Assembly (NCBI RefSeq): GCF_019431045.1 | Contig: NZ_JAHXPT010000008.1 | Span: forward strand, 1-64,000 | Source: Clostridium weizhouense | GTDB taxonomy: Bacteria > Bacillota > Clostridia > Clostridiales > Clostridiaceae | DNA: 64,000 nt | Direction of reading: 5' to 3' | In this document: one piece after another, positions 8,387 through 18,250 of the stretch | Position numbering within the stretch: the first letter of the stretch is position 1 | Layout of the letters: each line of letters begins with the position of its first letter | Program-made: the position numbers and the translations under genes | Notes under the pieces: generated by a model | Database searches by the model: none | Told to the model about the DNA's origin: nothing | What the model saw: the letters and a program-made list of their open reading frames with translations, nothing else

Positions 8387-9130
8387 TTATTTAACAAATT
8401 GATTAGTCCTTCCCATTAAATAAGCTAATTTTATAATATCTTGTTCTTCTTTAGTCATTTTTCTATTATATATTTTTTCAAATTCTTTTATTAAAGCAAT
8501 GTTATCGATTGTTTTTTTACGATTAGATATTTTTCGAGATAAATTAGTGGTATAAATTCTAGGTTTTATATTTTCATTATAAATTTTCTTAAAAACCTCT
8601 GATGTATAATAAGCATCATAATAAGCATCGTGAAATTCATCTTTATTCACTATATTTAGAAGCTCAACAGCATTTTTTAAACCTATTTTACATCCTTTTT
8701 CAACGTTAAAATATTTAGATGCACATTCTTGAACATCAATATAATATTTAGAAATTAATGATGTAGATAATTTATAATATTTTATATTTCTTAAAAGTTC
8801 TTTAATATCTACTTTTCCCCAAACACAAAAAACAGTCTCAGTATCTCCTACAAATTTTAAAAAATCTTTGTAAATTTTAGGAAAATTTTCACAAGAACTA
8901 AGCATTTTACTATTTATTTTAGTTAATTTTTCTACATATGGATGTATTGTAGTATATACTGTTGGATTAATTAAAGTATTAAATTTAGAAATTATATTAA
9001 AATTTTGATCAAGTTTTATTGCTCCAATTTGAATAATTTCAAATGGTAAATCTTTAATATTATTTGTATCATCTTTAGGAATACTTGGATCTCTCTGATT
9101 AAATTCTAAATCATATATTATATAATTCAT
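8387..9130 (-). CDS. DEDDh-family 3'-5' exonuclease (KapD/ERI-1-like)
   Basis: 247 aa. The exonuclease fold has ExoI DLEFNQ (catalytic Asp7 and Glu9), an ExoII-type Asp in WGKVDIKEL, and ExoIII HDAYYDA supplying the His and final Asp, which is the DEDDh signature. The arrangement with a long ExoI-II spacer resembles KapD/ERI-1-like nucleases, which trim RNA or DNA 3' ends. The C-terminal ~50 residues are basic and may bind nucleic acid. It is monocistronic, convergent with mgtE, with no obvious functional partner. Family is clear; substrate is unknown. Confidence 0.85.
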   Translation of the reverse strand: MNYIIYDLEFNQRDPSIPKDDTNNIKDLPFEIIQIGAIKLDQNFNIISKFNTLINPTVYTTIHPYVEKLTKINSKMLSSCENFPKIYKDFLKFVGDTETVFCVWGKVDIKELLRNIKYYKLSTSLISKYYIDVQECASKYFNVEKGCKIGLKNAVELLNIVNKDEFHDAYYDAYYTSEVFKKIYNENIKPRIYTTNLSRKISNRKKTIDNIALIKEFEKIYNRKMTKEEQDIIKLAYLMGRTNQFVK

Positions 9131-9156
9131 ATGTTCACCTACTTTTTAGAATTGAT

Positions 9157-9193
9157 AAGGCATATGAACGCAAATAAAGAGTCCAAAATGCCT
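9157..9193. repeat. Degenerate relic of inverted-repeat family R1
   Basis: AAGGCATATGAACGC at the left and AAAATGCCT at the right are inverted ends matching those of the full R1 copy at 12531. The rest of the 9131-9473 interval is AT-rich with no gene recognised. Confidence 0.45.
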
Positions 9194-9473
9194 AAACTAT
9201 ATAACTTCTTGAAAAAATTGTATAGTAATATAAATTTAAAGACTGTATAAGATTATACAATATATAGAATTTTTTAACAAGAAATTAAAAAATATTTGGA
9301 ATAAGCAGAAAAACTAATATATTTCATATTAAATTCATCAAATCTTCAAAAAACCATCACATTAGGAATTTATACTAATAATATCGAAAGGGTAATTAAA
9401 ATATATTATACAACTTTTGATAGTCTATCTAAAAAATAAATTAAAAATTAATTGTAGAGAGGATCTGAATGAA

Positions 9474-10196
9474 ATGAAAGTAAAAAAAGTTTTATCAATA
9501 TTATCTTTAGTAACAGTGATGGGAACAATGGGGGTAACAGCTTTTGCATCAGATGCACCAAATACTTCTGTTACAACTGGTAGTGCAGTATCAGAAAATA
9601 AAAATGATGAGAATTTTAAATGTTATAAGAACTCTTCAATGGGGAAAGAAAATAATAAATTAAGACATGGTGAAAATTGTGATATGAAAGAGAAATATTC
9701 ATCACTTACAGATGAACAAAAACAAGAATTTAATACATTAAAAGATCAACAAAAAGGTGTTGAAAGTCAAATTGTTGATAAATATTTAGAGTTTGGTGTA
9801 ATAGATCAAGATGAAGCTGATAATATCAAAACACATTTAACAGAAGATAAATCTAAAATGATGGAAAATAAAAAAGAAAATAGACAAGAAATGAAGGGTC
9901 AAGGAAAAGAAAAGAATCAAGAAAGACAAACTAAAATGAATGAGATGCAACAAAAATGGTCATCACTTACAGATGAGCAAAAAGAAGAAATTTACAAACT
10001 AAAAGATGAGCAAACAGATATTCAAAGCCAAATTATTGATAAAAAGTTAGAACTTGAAATAATTACTCAAGAACAAGCAGACAATATGAAAACTCATTTA
10101 ACAGAATGTAAAACAACAATGAGAGAAGATGGGAAAATGCCTATGAATGGAGGTTTTGGAAAAGGAGAAAGAGGATTTAAAGGTAAAGCTAAATAG
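9474..10196 (+). CDS. Secreted DUF2680 repeat protein
   Basis: 240 aa from the preferred ATG. Upstream in-frame codons exist, but only this start has a ribosome binding site (AGAGAGGA) and opens directly into a Sec signal peptide (MKVKKVLSILSLVTVMG, cleavage after AFA). The mature protein is highly charged and contains two copies of a ~50-residue DUF2680 unit. Each copy starts SSLTDEQK, contains a QSQI(V/I)DK-type segment and ends THLTE. The C-terminus is Gly/Lys-rich. DUF2680 proteins are common clostridial exported proteins of unknown function. The two-component system follows after a terminator and may regulate or sense the same envelope condition. Confidence 0.8.
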   Translation: MKVKKVLSILSLVTVMGTMGVTAFASDAPNTSVTTGSAVSENKNDENFKCYKNSSMGKENNKLRHGENCDMKEKYSSLTDEQKQEFNTLKDQQKGVESQIVDKYLEFGVIDQDEADNIKTHLTEDKSKMMENKKENRQEMKGQGKEKNQERQTKMNEMQQKWSSLTDEQKEEIYKLKDEQTDIQSQIIDKKLELEIITQEQADNMKTHLTECKTTMREDGKMPMNGGFGKGERGFKGKAK

Positions 10197-10214
10197 ATTT
10201 AGTTAAGAAATTGA

Positions 10215-10256
10215 CCTCTTATCAGAGTATAGAATATAATCTGATAAGAGGTTTTT
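10215..10256 (+). terminator. Rho-independent terminator after the DUF2680 gene
   Basis: 12-bp perfect stem CCTCTTATCAGA / TCTGATAAGAGG followed by TTTTT. Confidence 0.92.
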
Positions 10257-10399
10257 GGTATGATTTATAAAAAACTTTAAACTATGGTTATAATATATAT
10301 GATTCTAATTAGATAGTGTTAATATATATTTTTTATAAAAATTATAAATGTATTAAATTAATTATAATATATATATATTTATTTAGGAGTTGAAATATA

Positions 10400-11071
10400 A
10401 TGGCAAAGATTTTAGTGGTTGATGATGAAGAAAAAATAAGACTTCTTATAAAAAAATATGCAATTTTTGAAAATCATGAAGTATATGAAGCTGAAAACGG
10501 TATAAAAGCAATTAAGCTTTGTGAGAATAATGTATTTGATATAATAATTATGGACATTATGATGCCAGAACTTGATGGGTTTTCAACAGTAAATGAAATA
10601 AGAAAAACAATAAATACACCAGTATTAATGCTTTCAGCAAGAGGAGAAGAATATGATAAAATCCATGGATTTGAAATAGGTATAGATGATTATGTAGTAA
10701 AACCATTTTCACCCAAAGAACTTATGATGCGTGTAAATGCTATTATTAAAAGAACGAGTAATTTTAATGATATAAAAAGAGATGCTTTCGTAAAAGATGG
10801 ATTAATGATTGATTTTTTAGGAAGAATTGTTACTATAGATAAAGAAAAAATTAATATGTCTCCTAAGGAATATGATTTATTATTTTATATGGTAAAGAAT
10901 CGTAATATTGCTCTTAGTAGAGAAAAGCTTATTACTGAAGTTTGGGGGTATGATTTTAATGGAGATGATCGTACACTTGACACCCACATAAAATTATTAA
11001 GAAAATCTTTAGGTGAATATAGTAAAATGATAGTAACACTGCGAGGGGTTGGATATAGATTTGAAGCTTAA
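10400..11071 (+). CDS. OmpR/PhoB-family response regulator
   Basis: 223 aa. The receiver domain (residues 1-118) has acidic pocket VVDDE, phosphoacceptor Asp52 (IIMDIMMPELDG), Thr/Ser in MLSAR and Lys in VVKPFSP. A winged-helix output domain (about 128-223) has the family end segment RTLDTHIKLLRKSLG...GVGYRFEA. It acts as a DNA-binding dimer phosphorylated by the adjacent kinase, whose gene overlaps its 3' end, indicating translational coupling. The target is unknown; the preceding exported-protein gene is a natural candidate. Confidence 0.95.
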   Translation: MAKILVVDDEEKIRLLIKKYAIFENHEVYEAENGIKAIKLCENNVFDIIIMDIMMPELDGFSTVNEIRKTINTPVLMLSARGEEYDKIHGFEIGIDDYVVKPFSPKELMMRVNAIIKRTSNFNDIKRDAFVKDGLMIDFLGRIVTIDKEKINMSPKEYDLLFYMVKNRNIALSREKLITEVWGYDFNGDDRTLDTHIKLLRKSLGEYSKMIVTLRGVGYRFEA

Positions 11072-12515
11072 TAAACTCAGTATAAAGTGGAAGATATTTA
11101 TATATTTAATAGGATTTTGTTCTGCATTACTAATATTACTTTGGCTTTTTCAAGTGGTTTTTTTAGAAAGATTTTATAAAATAGTAAAAATAGATTCTAT
11201 TAAAAGTAATGCAAATACTATAATAAAAAACTTAGATAATGATGATATAGATTTACTTATAAAAAGTATTTCTCAAAATGAGGATATGTGTATTGAAATT
11301 TTTTCGGAATATGGAACACTACTAAATGAATCTAATAATATAATGAGTCCTGTTATATATAAATTAACACAATATGAAAAAGATAATTTAAAATTAAATC
11401 TTCAAAGAGAAGGTGGAGAGTTTTTATATTATTTTAATAAAGATAATTTAAAAGAAATAAAACACTATCAAAAAATGAATGGAAAAATGGGTAAGAATAT
11501 AGATGAAAGTATACTATATGGTAAGTTAGCTGAAAATAAAAATGGAGAAATAAGAATAATTGTAATAAATTCTATGATATCTCCTGTTAATGCAACTGTT
11601 CAAACTTTAAGAATACAACTTTATTATATTACTGGCTTTATGCTTCTTTTTTCTATAATATTAGCTTTTATAATTTCTAAAAAAGTATCAAAACCAATTG
11701 TAGCTATAAATAAAAGTGCAAAAGTGCTTGCAAAAGCAGATTATTCAGTTGAATTTAAAGGAGATGGATATAAGGAGATTTCAGAACTTGCATCTACTTT
11801 AAATTATGCAGCTAAAGAACTATCAAAAGTTGATAATCTAAGAAAAGAACTTATTGCTAATATATCTCATGATTTACGTACTCCACTTACACTTATATCA
11901 GGTTATGCGGAAATTATGAGAGATTTACCAAATGAAAATACTATAGATAATGTACAAATTATCATTGATGAAACAAAACGTCTTACAACACTTGTAAATG
12001 ATATGCTTGATATTTCAAAGTTTCAAGCGGGAATAATAAATTTATCTATTAGTAGTTTTAATCTAACAAAGACTATAAAAGAAATAATAATGCGTTTTTC
12101 AGAATTGACTAAAAAAGATGGATACAATATAGAATTTAGTTATGATCAAGATATGTTTGTGACAGCGGATAAAGTTAAGATTACTCAAGTAATTTATAAT
12201 TTATTAACAAACGCTATTAACTATACAGGTAGTGATAAAAAAGTTATTATAAAGCAGATTGTAAGTAATGGCTTTGTTAAAGTAGAAATTATTGACACTG
12301 GTGAGGGGATATCAGAAGAAGAATTATCATATATTTGGGAAAGATATTATAAGAGTAATAAATCACATAAGAGAGCAGTAACGGGAACAGGACTAGGTCT
12401 TTCAATTGTTAAGTCTATTTTGGAAAGTCATAAAGGTCTAACTTATGGAGTAAAATCAAAATTAAAAAAGGGAAGTATATTTTGGTTTAAACTTAAGAGT
12501 GATGAAAAGAAATAA
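11061..12515 (+). CDS. Membrane sensor histidine kinase
   Basis: About 484 aa. In order: TM1 (about 12-35), an extracytoplasmic sensor of ~150 residues without a recognised fold, TM2 (about 188-206), HAMP linker, HisKA with phosphoacceptor His in ANISHDLRTPLTL (~270), and HATPase_c with N, G1 and G2 boxes (NLLTNAINYTG, DTGEGI, GTGLGLSI). It is the partner of the overlapping response regulator. Two TTG starts are possible. TTG 11049 directly abuts GAGGGG, so TTG 11061, inside the regulator gene, is slightly favoured; the choice is not certain. Confidence 0.93.
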   Translation: MKLNKLSIKWKIFIYLIGFCSALLILLWLFQVVFLERFYKIVKIDSIKSNANTIIKNLDNDDIDLLIKSISQNEDMCIEIFSEYGTLLNESNNIMSPVIYKLTQYEKDNLKLNLQREGGEFLYYFNKDNLKEIKHYQKMNGKMGKNIDESILYGKLAENKNGEIRIIVINSMISPVNATVQTLRIQLYYITGFMLLFSIILAFIISKKVSKPIVAINKSAKVLAKADYSVEFKGDGYKEISELASTLNYAAKELSKVDNLRKELIANISHDLRTPLTLISGYAEIMRDLPNENTIDNVQIIIDETKRLTTLVNDMLDISKFQAGIINLSISSFNLTKTIKEIIMRFSELTKKDGYNIEFSYDQDMFVTADKVKITQVIYNLLTNAINYTGSDKKVIIKQIVSNGFVKVEIIDTGEGISEEELSYIWERYYKSNKSHKRAVTGTGLGLSIVKSILESHKGLTYGVKSKLKKGSIFWFKLKSDEKK

Positions 12516-12530
12516 TAGATTTAGATATCT

Positions 12531-12691
12531 AAGGCATATGAAAGAAAATAATAAGTCAAAGATTTTGAGGACATTTTGCGTCAGACAAGGAAGTGAAGCC
12601 ACGGAATAGCTCAGCTATTACGTGGTTTCGCTGACGAAGTATGACACAAAATAGGCCAAAAGATTCACTTAGTATTTTTTTGAATATGCCT
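12531..12691. repeat. Full-length MITE-like element, family R1
   Basis: 161-bp non-coding element with inverted ends (AAGGCATATGAAAGAAAATA and the complement of TATTTTTTTGAATATGCCT). It has nested internal inverted repeats: GCGTCAG / CTGACG, and GCCACGGAATAGCT facing AGCTATTACGTGG. Read in reverse it aligns with the element at 46390, including TATTTTGTGT and TACT-CGTCAG segments. There is no ORF or transposase. A long cruciform between the kinase and RNase J genes could act as a terminator. Confidence 0.75.
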
Positions 12692-12809
12692 AAATTATTG
12701 TTTCTTTTTATTTGTTTAAAAGTTAATTATTTTATAAATAATTAATATATTTAATGATATTTGTAAATACTTAAATTGAGTAATAACTTATTTAAATAGG
12801 GGTGATAAT

Positions 12810-14543
12810 TTGGATAATATAGAAGAAATTAAGATTAAAGAAAAAAAAGTTAAAAATGATGCATCCAAAACAATGCCATTAAAAAATAAAGATAAGTTAA
12901 AAATAATTCCATTAGGTGGTTTAGGAGAAATAGGAAAAAATATAACTGCATTTGAATATAATGATGAAATAATAGTTATAGATTGTGGATTATCATTTCC
13001 TGATGAAGATCTTTATGGAATTGATATCATAATTCCAGATGTTACTTATTTAATAAACAATAAGGAAAAAGTAAAAGGATTTTTTATAACTCATGGACAT
13101 GAAGATCATATAGGAGGTTTACCATATATATTAAAACAAATTAATGTTCCTATATATGGTACTAAATTAACATTAGGGTTAGTAAAAACAAAATTAGAAG
13201 AACACAAAATGGTTAATGATTGCATATTAAATGTTGTTAAAGTAGATGAGTTTATAAAGTTTAAAAATTTTAAAATAGAATTTATTAAAACTAATCATAG
13301 TATACCAGATAGTTGTTCTATTTCTTTACATACTCCAGTTGGAATAGTTGTACATAGTGGAGATTTTAAGATCGATTTTACTCCAATTGATGGAGAATTT
13401 ATAAATCTTCAAAGATATGCTGAGCTGGGTAAAAAAGGGGTTTTACTTCTGATGGCTGATAGTACTAATGCTTTACATAAGGGTTATACAATGTCAGAAA
13501 AAACAGTTGGTGAAACATTAGAAAATCTTTTTAGAAAAGCGACTGGTAGAGTTATAGTATCTACATTTGCATCAAATGTTCATAGGTTACAACAGATTAG
13601 CGATTGTTCTATAAAAAATGGTAGAAAAATAGCCTTTAGCGGTAGAAGTATGGAGAATATATGCAAAGTTGCCATAGAATTAGGATATTTGTTTATACCT
13701 GAAGAAATGATGATTGGATTAGATGAAATAAAGAATTATCCAAATGATAAAATTACAATTGTTACAACTGGAAGTCAAGGAGAATCTATGGCAGGACTTT
13801 CAAGAATAGCAGCATCAACGCATAAGTATATACAAATAGAAAAAGGAGATATGGTTATTATTTCAGCAACACCAATACCAGGAAATGAGAAAGCAGTTTC
13901 AAATTTAATAAATGATTTAACCGCAAAAGGTGCTGATGTTATATATAAAGCAATAGAAGATATTCATGTTTCAGGTCATGCCTGTGAACAAGAATTAAGA
14001 GTTATTCAAGCTATTTTAAAGCCTAAATTTTTTATTCCAGTACATGGTGAATATAAGCATTTAATTACTCATGCTAAAATTGCAAATAGTATGGGCGTAG
14101 ACAAATCTAATACATTTATTTTAGAAACAGGAGATATATTTGAATTATCTAAGAAAGAAGGTAGAGTAGTAGGAAAAGCACCAGCAGGAAGGGTACTTGT
14201 AGATGGATTAGGTGTAGGTGATGTAGGCAGTATGGTGTTAAGAGATAGAAAGAATTTAGCTGAAGATGGACTTATAACTGTAGTTGTAGCTATAGACATA
14301 AGAAATAAAATTATATTGTCAGGACCTGATATAGTATCAAGAGGATTTGTATATGTCCGAGGTTCAGAAGAATTAATTAAAGATGTTAAAAGTATAGTTA
14401 CTAAGGTAGTAGAAAATTGTTTAGATAATAATATTACTCAATGGGCTGAAATAAAAAATAGAATAAGAAGAGAAGTAGATAATTTTGTATATACAAAAAT
14501 GAAAAGAAAACCTATGATTTTACCAGTAATTGTTGAGATATAA
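12810..14543 (+). CDS. rnj: Ribonuclease J
   Basis: 577 aa. Metallo-beta-lactamase/beta-CASP nuclease with the zinc motif ITHGHEDHIGG (His95, His97, Asp99, His100), LHSGDFKID-type motif 3 (VVHSGDFKID), beta-CASP segments VSTFASNVHR, TTGSQGE and PVHGEYKHL, and the C-terminal RNase J domain (to ~577). It has 5'-3' exonuclease and endonuclease activity in mRNA decay and rRNA maturation. The TTG start follows AGGGGTGA at 6 nt, and the first ~28 residues are a Lys-rich extension before the core LKIIPLGGLGEIGKN. It is monocistronic. Whether it is the J1 or J2 paralogue cannot be told from this window. Confidence 0.95.
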   Translation: MDNIEEIKIKEKKVKNDASKTMPLKNKDKLKIIPLGGLGEIGKNITAFEYNDEIIVIDCGLSFPDEDLYGIDIIIPDVTYLINNKEKVKGFFITHGHEDHIGGLPYILKQINVPIYGTKLTLGLVKTKLEEHKMVNDCILNVVKVDEFIKFKNFKIEFIKTNHSIPDSCSISLHTPVGIVVHSGDFKIDFTPIDGEFINLQRYAELGKKGVLLLMADSTNALHKGYTMSEKTVGETLENLFRKATGRVIVSTFASNVHRLQQISDCSIKNGRKIAFSGRSMENICKVAIELGYLFIPEEMMIGLDEIKNYPNDKITIVTTGSQGESMAGLSRIAASTHKYIQIEKGDMVIISATPIPGNEKAVSNLINDLTAKGADVIYKAIEDIHVSGHACEQELRVIQAILKPKFFIPVHGEYKHLITHAKIANSMGVDKSNTFILETGDIFELSKKEGRVVGKAPAGRVLVDGLGVGDVGSMVLRDRKNLAEDGLITVVVAIDIRNKIILSGPDIVSRGFVYVRGSEELIKDVKSIVTKVVENCLDNNITQWAEIKNRIRREVDNFVYTKMKRKPMILPVIVEI

Positions 14544-14614
14544 AAAATTAGTATCATTTATAAATATTTTTAAATTTATATTAATGAACAAACTATATAG
14601 GTACTTATATATTT

Positions 14615-14656
14615 AGCTATTTAAAATACTTTATTATTATTTTAAATAGCTTTTTT
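14615..14656 (+). terminator. Rho-independent terminator of the RNase J gene
   Basis: 14-bp stem AGCTATTTAAAATA / TATTTTAAATAGCT followed by TTTTT. The following ~170 bp before the next gene show only AT-rich sequence. Confidence 0.88.
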
Positions 14657-14825
14657 ATTTCAAATTTAAGAAATAAAACTTAAAGAATAAAAAATAATCG
14701 TATTATATAGTATTATTTTGATAATTTTTTATTTAGATAAATGTTAGTAATTGTGGTAATATATCAGTAAACAAGTAATTTGTGATAATTAAAATTACAT
14801 AAATTAATATTAAATGGAGATTACT

Positions 14826-17333
14826 ATGGAAAAAAATAATTATATATTAAATACTGTTGATGAAATAAGAAATGTGTTAGAACAAAATGAATACAGAAAA
14901 AAAAGATATAACTATGATATTGAATGGTTTCAAGAAAAAAAGAAACAAATTGAAAATAATATAATAAGAATTGCCATTATGGGAATAACAAGCAGTGGTA
15001 AATCTACACTGGTAAATGCTCTTTTAGGAGAAAAGATTTTACCAGTAGCAATTATTCCAAGTTCTAGTATTATTATTACAGTCTCTAAAGGAAAAATAAG
15101 ACAAGCTACTGTATATTTTAAAGATAAAGAAGCAAAAGTTTTAAGTGGTAGTAATTTAAATGATAAAGTTATAGCAGAATATGCGGATGAAAGTAAAAAT
15201 CCTAATAATAAATTTAAAGTTATTCAAATTGATATACAATCTCCAAAATTTTTACTTAAAGATAATATACATATTATAGATAGTCCGGGCTTAGATGCAT
15301 GTGATTTAGAGATACATGAGAAGTTAACATTGGAAATATTACTTCCAACAATAGATATTTGTATATTTTTAACAACTGTTAAAGCTAATAGTGATGAAAT
15401 TAATGCTGAAAAAATTAAAATTGTACATGAAAAAGAAAAGCAAATTGTTTTAGTACAAAATATGATTGATTCTATTGAGGAGAAAATAGGAAAGAATGGA
15501 ATCATAGAAGAGGATAAAGAGAAAATTCTAAAAAAACATAAAAAAAGAGGAAAAAATCTTTTAAAGAGTGCAATAAATAATAATAGTGAATTTGATGTGA
15601 TTCAGATATCTGCTCTTAATGCACTTAAAGGAAGGATAGCAAATGATATCAATTTATATAATAGTTCAAATATAGAATATTTAACTAAAGCTATAAATAT
15701 GTGTGTTCAAAAAGTTATGCCTAAGATAAATGCATCAAGAGAGAGAAGTTTTAGTGAAAGAATTAATCACATAATTTCAACTGATAGAGAAATTATAGAA
15801 GGAAAAAATTTAGAAAATATAAATTCAATAAAAGAAATAAGTAGTGATATAGATGATATTGTATATGACTTTAAAGTTTCAAGAGAAAAAATAGAATCTA
15901 AGATTAAAATTATAGATAAAATAATTTTAGATACAATAAGTGAAATCAATGATTTTGATTCAGAAGAAGTTGAAAGTTATTCAGAAATAATAGAAAAGAT
16001 AAATAATAAAAACTTAAAAATAGAAAAACAGATATTAAATATAGTTAAAGAATGTGAAAATAGTAAAAAAGAGATATATACAAAACTTAATCTAGATATA
16101 AGATATGATTATTCACTTCCTAGTATGGAAGGTAAAAATATAGATGTTAAACATAAATATGAAGAGAGAACGAGACTAATTAAGAAAGATGGGGTCTTTA
16201 ACATTGGAAAAAGACTTCTATCAGATATATTTGAAACTAAATGGGGATATAAAGAGGAAGAATATGATGAAAAGGTAGTAGATAAAGATGCTACAATAGA
16301 TATGGTTAAAAATGTGAGTTATCAAAATAGAAGAAAATATATGAATATATTATGGGAATGGGGAACGCAGTATAATAATTCATTAAATCTTTTTTATCAT
16401 GAGATAAGTAAGAAGGAAGAGGAATATCAAAGAAAGAAAAAACAAAATATTGAATTTTATGATATAGATGAAGTTATTAAAAGTTTAAAATATATAAATA
16501 GAAAACTTAAAGAGCATAAAGCTTATGAAGATGAAATAGCAATAACAGTTAGTGAAGATATTTTAAATAAGGATATATCAAAAGAATTAACAGAGTATTC
16601 TATTTCTAATGTATCATATAATCTTTATAAATTGATTAATCAAATTTTAGAAAAAAATTATTTATTGATAGGAAATTATTTAAAGCAAAGTAGTTTAGAA
16701 AAAATAAAAACAGAAGTGCAAGACATCTTTTGGACATGGGATATTGAATCTTGTGTAAAATTTGTTTCTAGAATTAAAGGCATTTATTTAAATGAAGAGG
16801 AAAATAAGAATTTAAAGGAGAATGGAATATATTATTCTGAAAATATAATAATTATTTATGAATTATGTAAAAATAAAGAAAAATTTTTAGAGCAATTAAA
16901 AGAATTAATTGAAAAATCGTTTAATCTTTTTATAATGTTTAATGGTATTCAAATAGGAAATTCAGAAAAACAAATTATGAAAAGTAACAATCTGAATTAT
17001 ATTATAGAAAATAATGATATAATAGCAAATTTAGTAATAGATTCATACAAAGAATTTGTTAATGCAAACAATATAAAAGAGCTACTATTATCAGTTAGTA
17101 ATTTAAGAAATAAAATTTCAAAAAAGTTTCCTAATATAATAAAAGGTAATACACTAATTAATTCTAAAAATCCTATATATAATATGGCATTAATAGAAGG
17201 AAACAAAAATGATGATTTTATAATAAGTGATTATAAGACTATAAAGGAACAATTATTTGCAAATCCATTATCAAGAGGTAAAGAAGAAAAAGAAACTCTT
17301 GAAGAAATATTAAGTTACTTTTTAAACAAGTGA
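14826..17333 (+). CDS. Large dynamin-like GTPase (first gene of the dynamin cluster)
   Basis: 835 aa from the preferred ATG, which has GGAG 6 nt upstream; an ATG 12 bp earlier lacks a site. Dynamin-superfamily G domain: P-loop GITSSGKST (about 53-61), switch-I Ser/Thr in IIPSSS, DSPG (about 153), and a G4-like QNMID (about 212-216). The remaining ~500 residues are predicted helical, Lys/Glu-rich, with coiled-coil character as in dynamin stalks. No hydrophobic paddle or membrane segment is visible. It heads a same-strand run with a coiled-coil protein and two further dynamin-like GTPases. Likely role is membrane-associated, nucleotide-driven assembly; the process served is unknown. Confidence 0.8.
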   Translation: MEKNNYILNTVDEIRNVLEQNEYRKKRYNYDIEWFQEKKKQIENNIIRIAIMGITSSGKSTLVNALLGEKILPVAIIPSSSIIITVSKGKIRQATVYFKDKEAKVLSGSNLNDKVIAEYADESKNPNNKFKVIQIDIQSPKFLLKDNIHIIDSPGLDACDLEIHEKLTLEILLPTIDICIFLTTVKANSDEINAEKIKIVHEKEKQIVLVQNMIDSIEEKIGKNGIIEEDKEKILKKHKKRGKNLLKSAINNNSEFDVIQISALNALKGRIANDINLYNSSNIEYLTKAINMCVQKVMPKINASRERSFSERINHIISTDREIIEGKNLENINSIKEISSDIDDIVYDFKVSREKIESKIKIIDKIILDTISEINDFDSEEVESYSEIIEKINNKNLKIEKQILNIVKECENSKKEIYTKLNLDIRYDYSLPSMEGKNIDVKHKYEERTRLIKKDGVFNIGKRLLSDIFETKWGYKEEEYDEKVVDKDATIDMVKNVSYQNRRKYMNILWEWGTQYNNSLNLFYHEISKKEEEYQRKKKQNIEFYDIDEVIKSLKYINRKLKEHKAYEDEIAITVSEDILNKDISKELTEYSISNVSYNLYKLINQILEKNYLLIGNYLKQSSLEKIKTEVQDIFWTWDIESCVKFVSRIKGIYLNEEENKNLKENGIYYSENIIIIYELCKNKEKFLEQLKELIEKSFNLFIMFNGIQIGNSEKQIMKSNNLNYIIENNDIIANLVIDSYKEFVNANNIKELLLSVSNLRNKISKKFPNIIKGNTLINSKNPIYNMALIEGNKNDDFIISDYKTIKEQLFANPLSRGKEEKETLEEILSYFLNK

Positions 17334-17416
17334 AGTAAATAATAATTAAATATAAAAATTTAATTAGAATATATAGAGAAAGATATAAATTATTATATAA
17401 ACTAAGGAGAATAGTT

Positions 17417-18247
17417 ATGGAAAATAAATCAATATCAATTCAATGTGACGAGATAACTAAAAACATGATGAGTGAATTGCAGGATGAAATGATATATTCA
17501 CTGTCTAAAGTATCTAAAAATATGAGTGATGATATAATAGAAAAGTTAAAACCTATTGAAAAAAAATTAAATACTTTAAAAGAAGATTTTATCGAAGATA
17601 GTGAAGAAGTTGAAGAAAAACTTAATGATTTAAATAATAATTTATTAAAAATAAGGGAATCTATTGAGAATACTATAGAAACATGCATTAATGAGGTTAT
17701 CGCCGAGCAAAATCAAATATTAAACGGTAATTTAGAAAAAATAGCTAATAGCTCTATAGAAATTAAAGACAGTATAGAAAATAAAGACAAGCATTTGCAA
17801 TGTATAATTACTGAAAATATATTAGAATTAAGCAAAAATATAAATGAAACTTCTAATACAAATAAAGAAGATATTTTCAATAAAATAGATGAATTAGATA
17901 TCAAATCTTTAGAAGAAAAGCTAGCTATCTTAGGATTAAAAATAGTAAAAGATGCTGCAAGTAATAAAGAAAATATTTTAAATAAGCTAGATAATATTAA
18001 TAATAGAGAATTAGAAAAAAAGATAGATTTATTAGAAAAAAATATAAAAAAAGATTTGTCGATTGATAAACAAATAGTTTTAGGAAAACTTAATTATCTT
18101 GACAATAAAATAGATGATAAAGATGTTTTAGCAGAAATGATAGAAAGATTAGAAAATGACTTTAATAGTAAAATGGAAAGTATAAAAGAAGAAGTAGAAT
18201 GGGGAAATAAATCATTTTTTGCTAGGATTTTTGGAAAGAGGAGATAA
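17417..18247 (+). CDS. Coiled-coil protein in dynamin cluster
   Basis: 276 aa, almost entirely charged heptad-like helix (EKL, NNLLK, ESIENT repeats), with three related segments of the type NKEN/DIL/FNKLD. It ends in a short aromatic/basic tail, SFFARIFGKRR, preceded by WGN, that could bind membrane or a partner. No catalytic motif. The gene lies 83 bp after the large GTPase and 3 bp before the next GTPase, whose ribosome binding site (AGAGGAG) is inside its last codons, so the two are translationally coupled. A tether or adaptor for the GTPases is the natural inference. No family recognised. Confidence 0.75.
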   Translation: MENKSISIQCDEITKNMMSELQDEMIYSLSKVSKNMSDDIIEKLKPIEKKLNTLKEDFIEDSEEVEEKLNDLNNNLLKIRESIENTIETCINEVIAEQNQILNGNLEKIANSSIEIKDSIENKDKHLQCIITENILELSKNINETSNTNKEDIFNKIDELDIKSLEEKLAILGLKIVKDAASNKENILNKLDNINNRELEKKIDLLEKNIKKDLSIDKQIVLGKLNYLDNKIDDKDVLAEMIERLENDFNSKMESIKEEVEWGNKSFFARIFGKRR

Positions 18248-18250
18248 AAA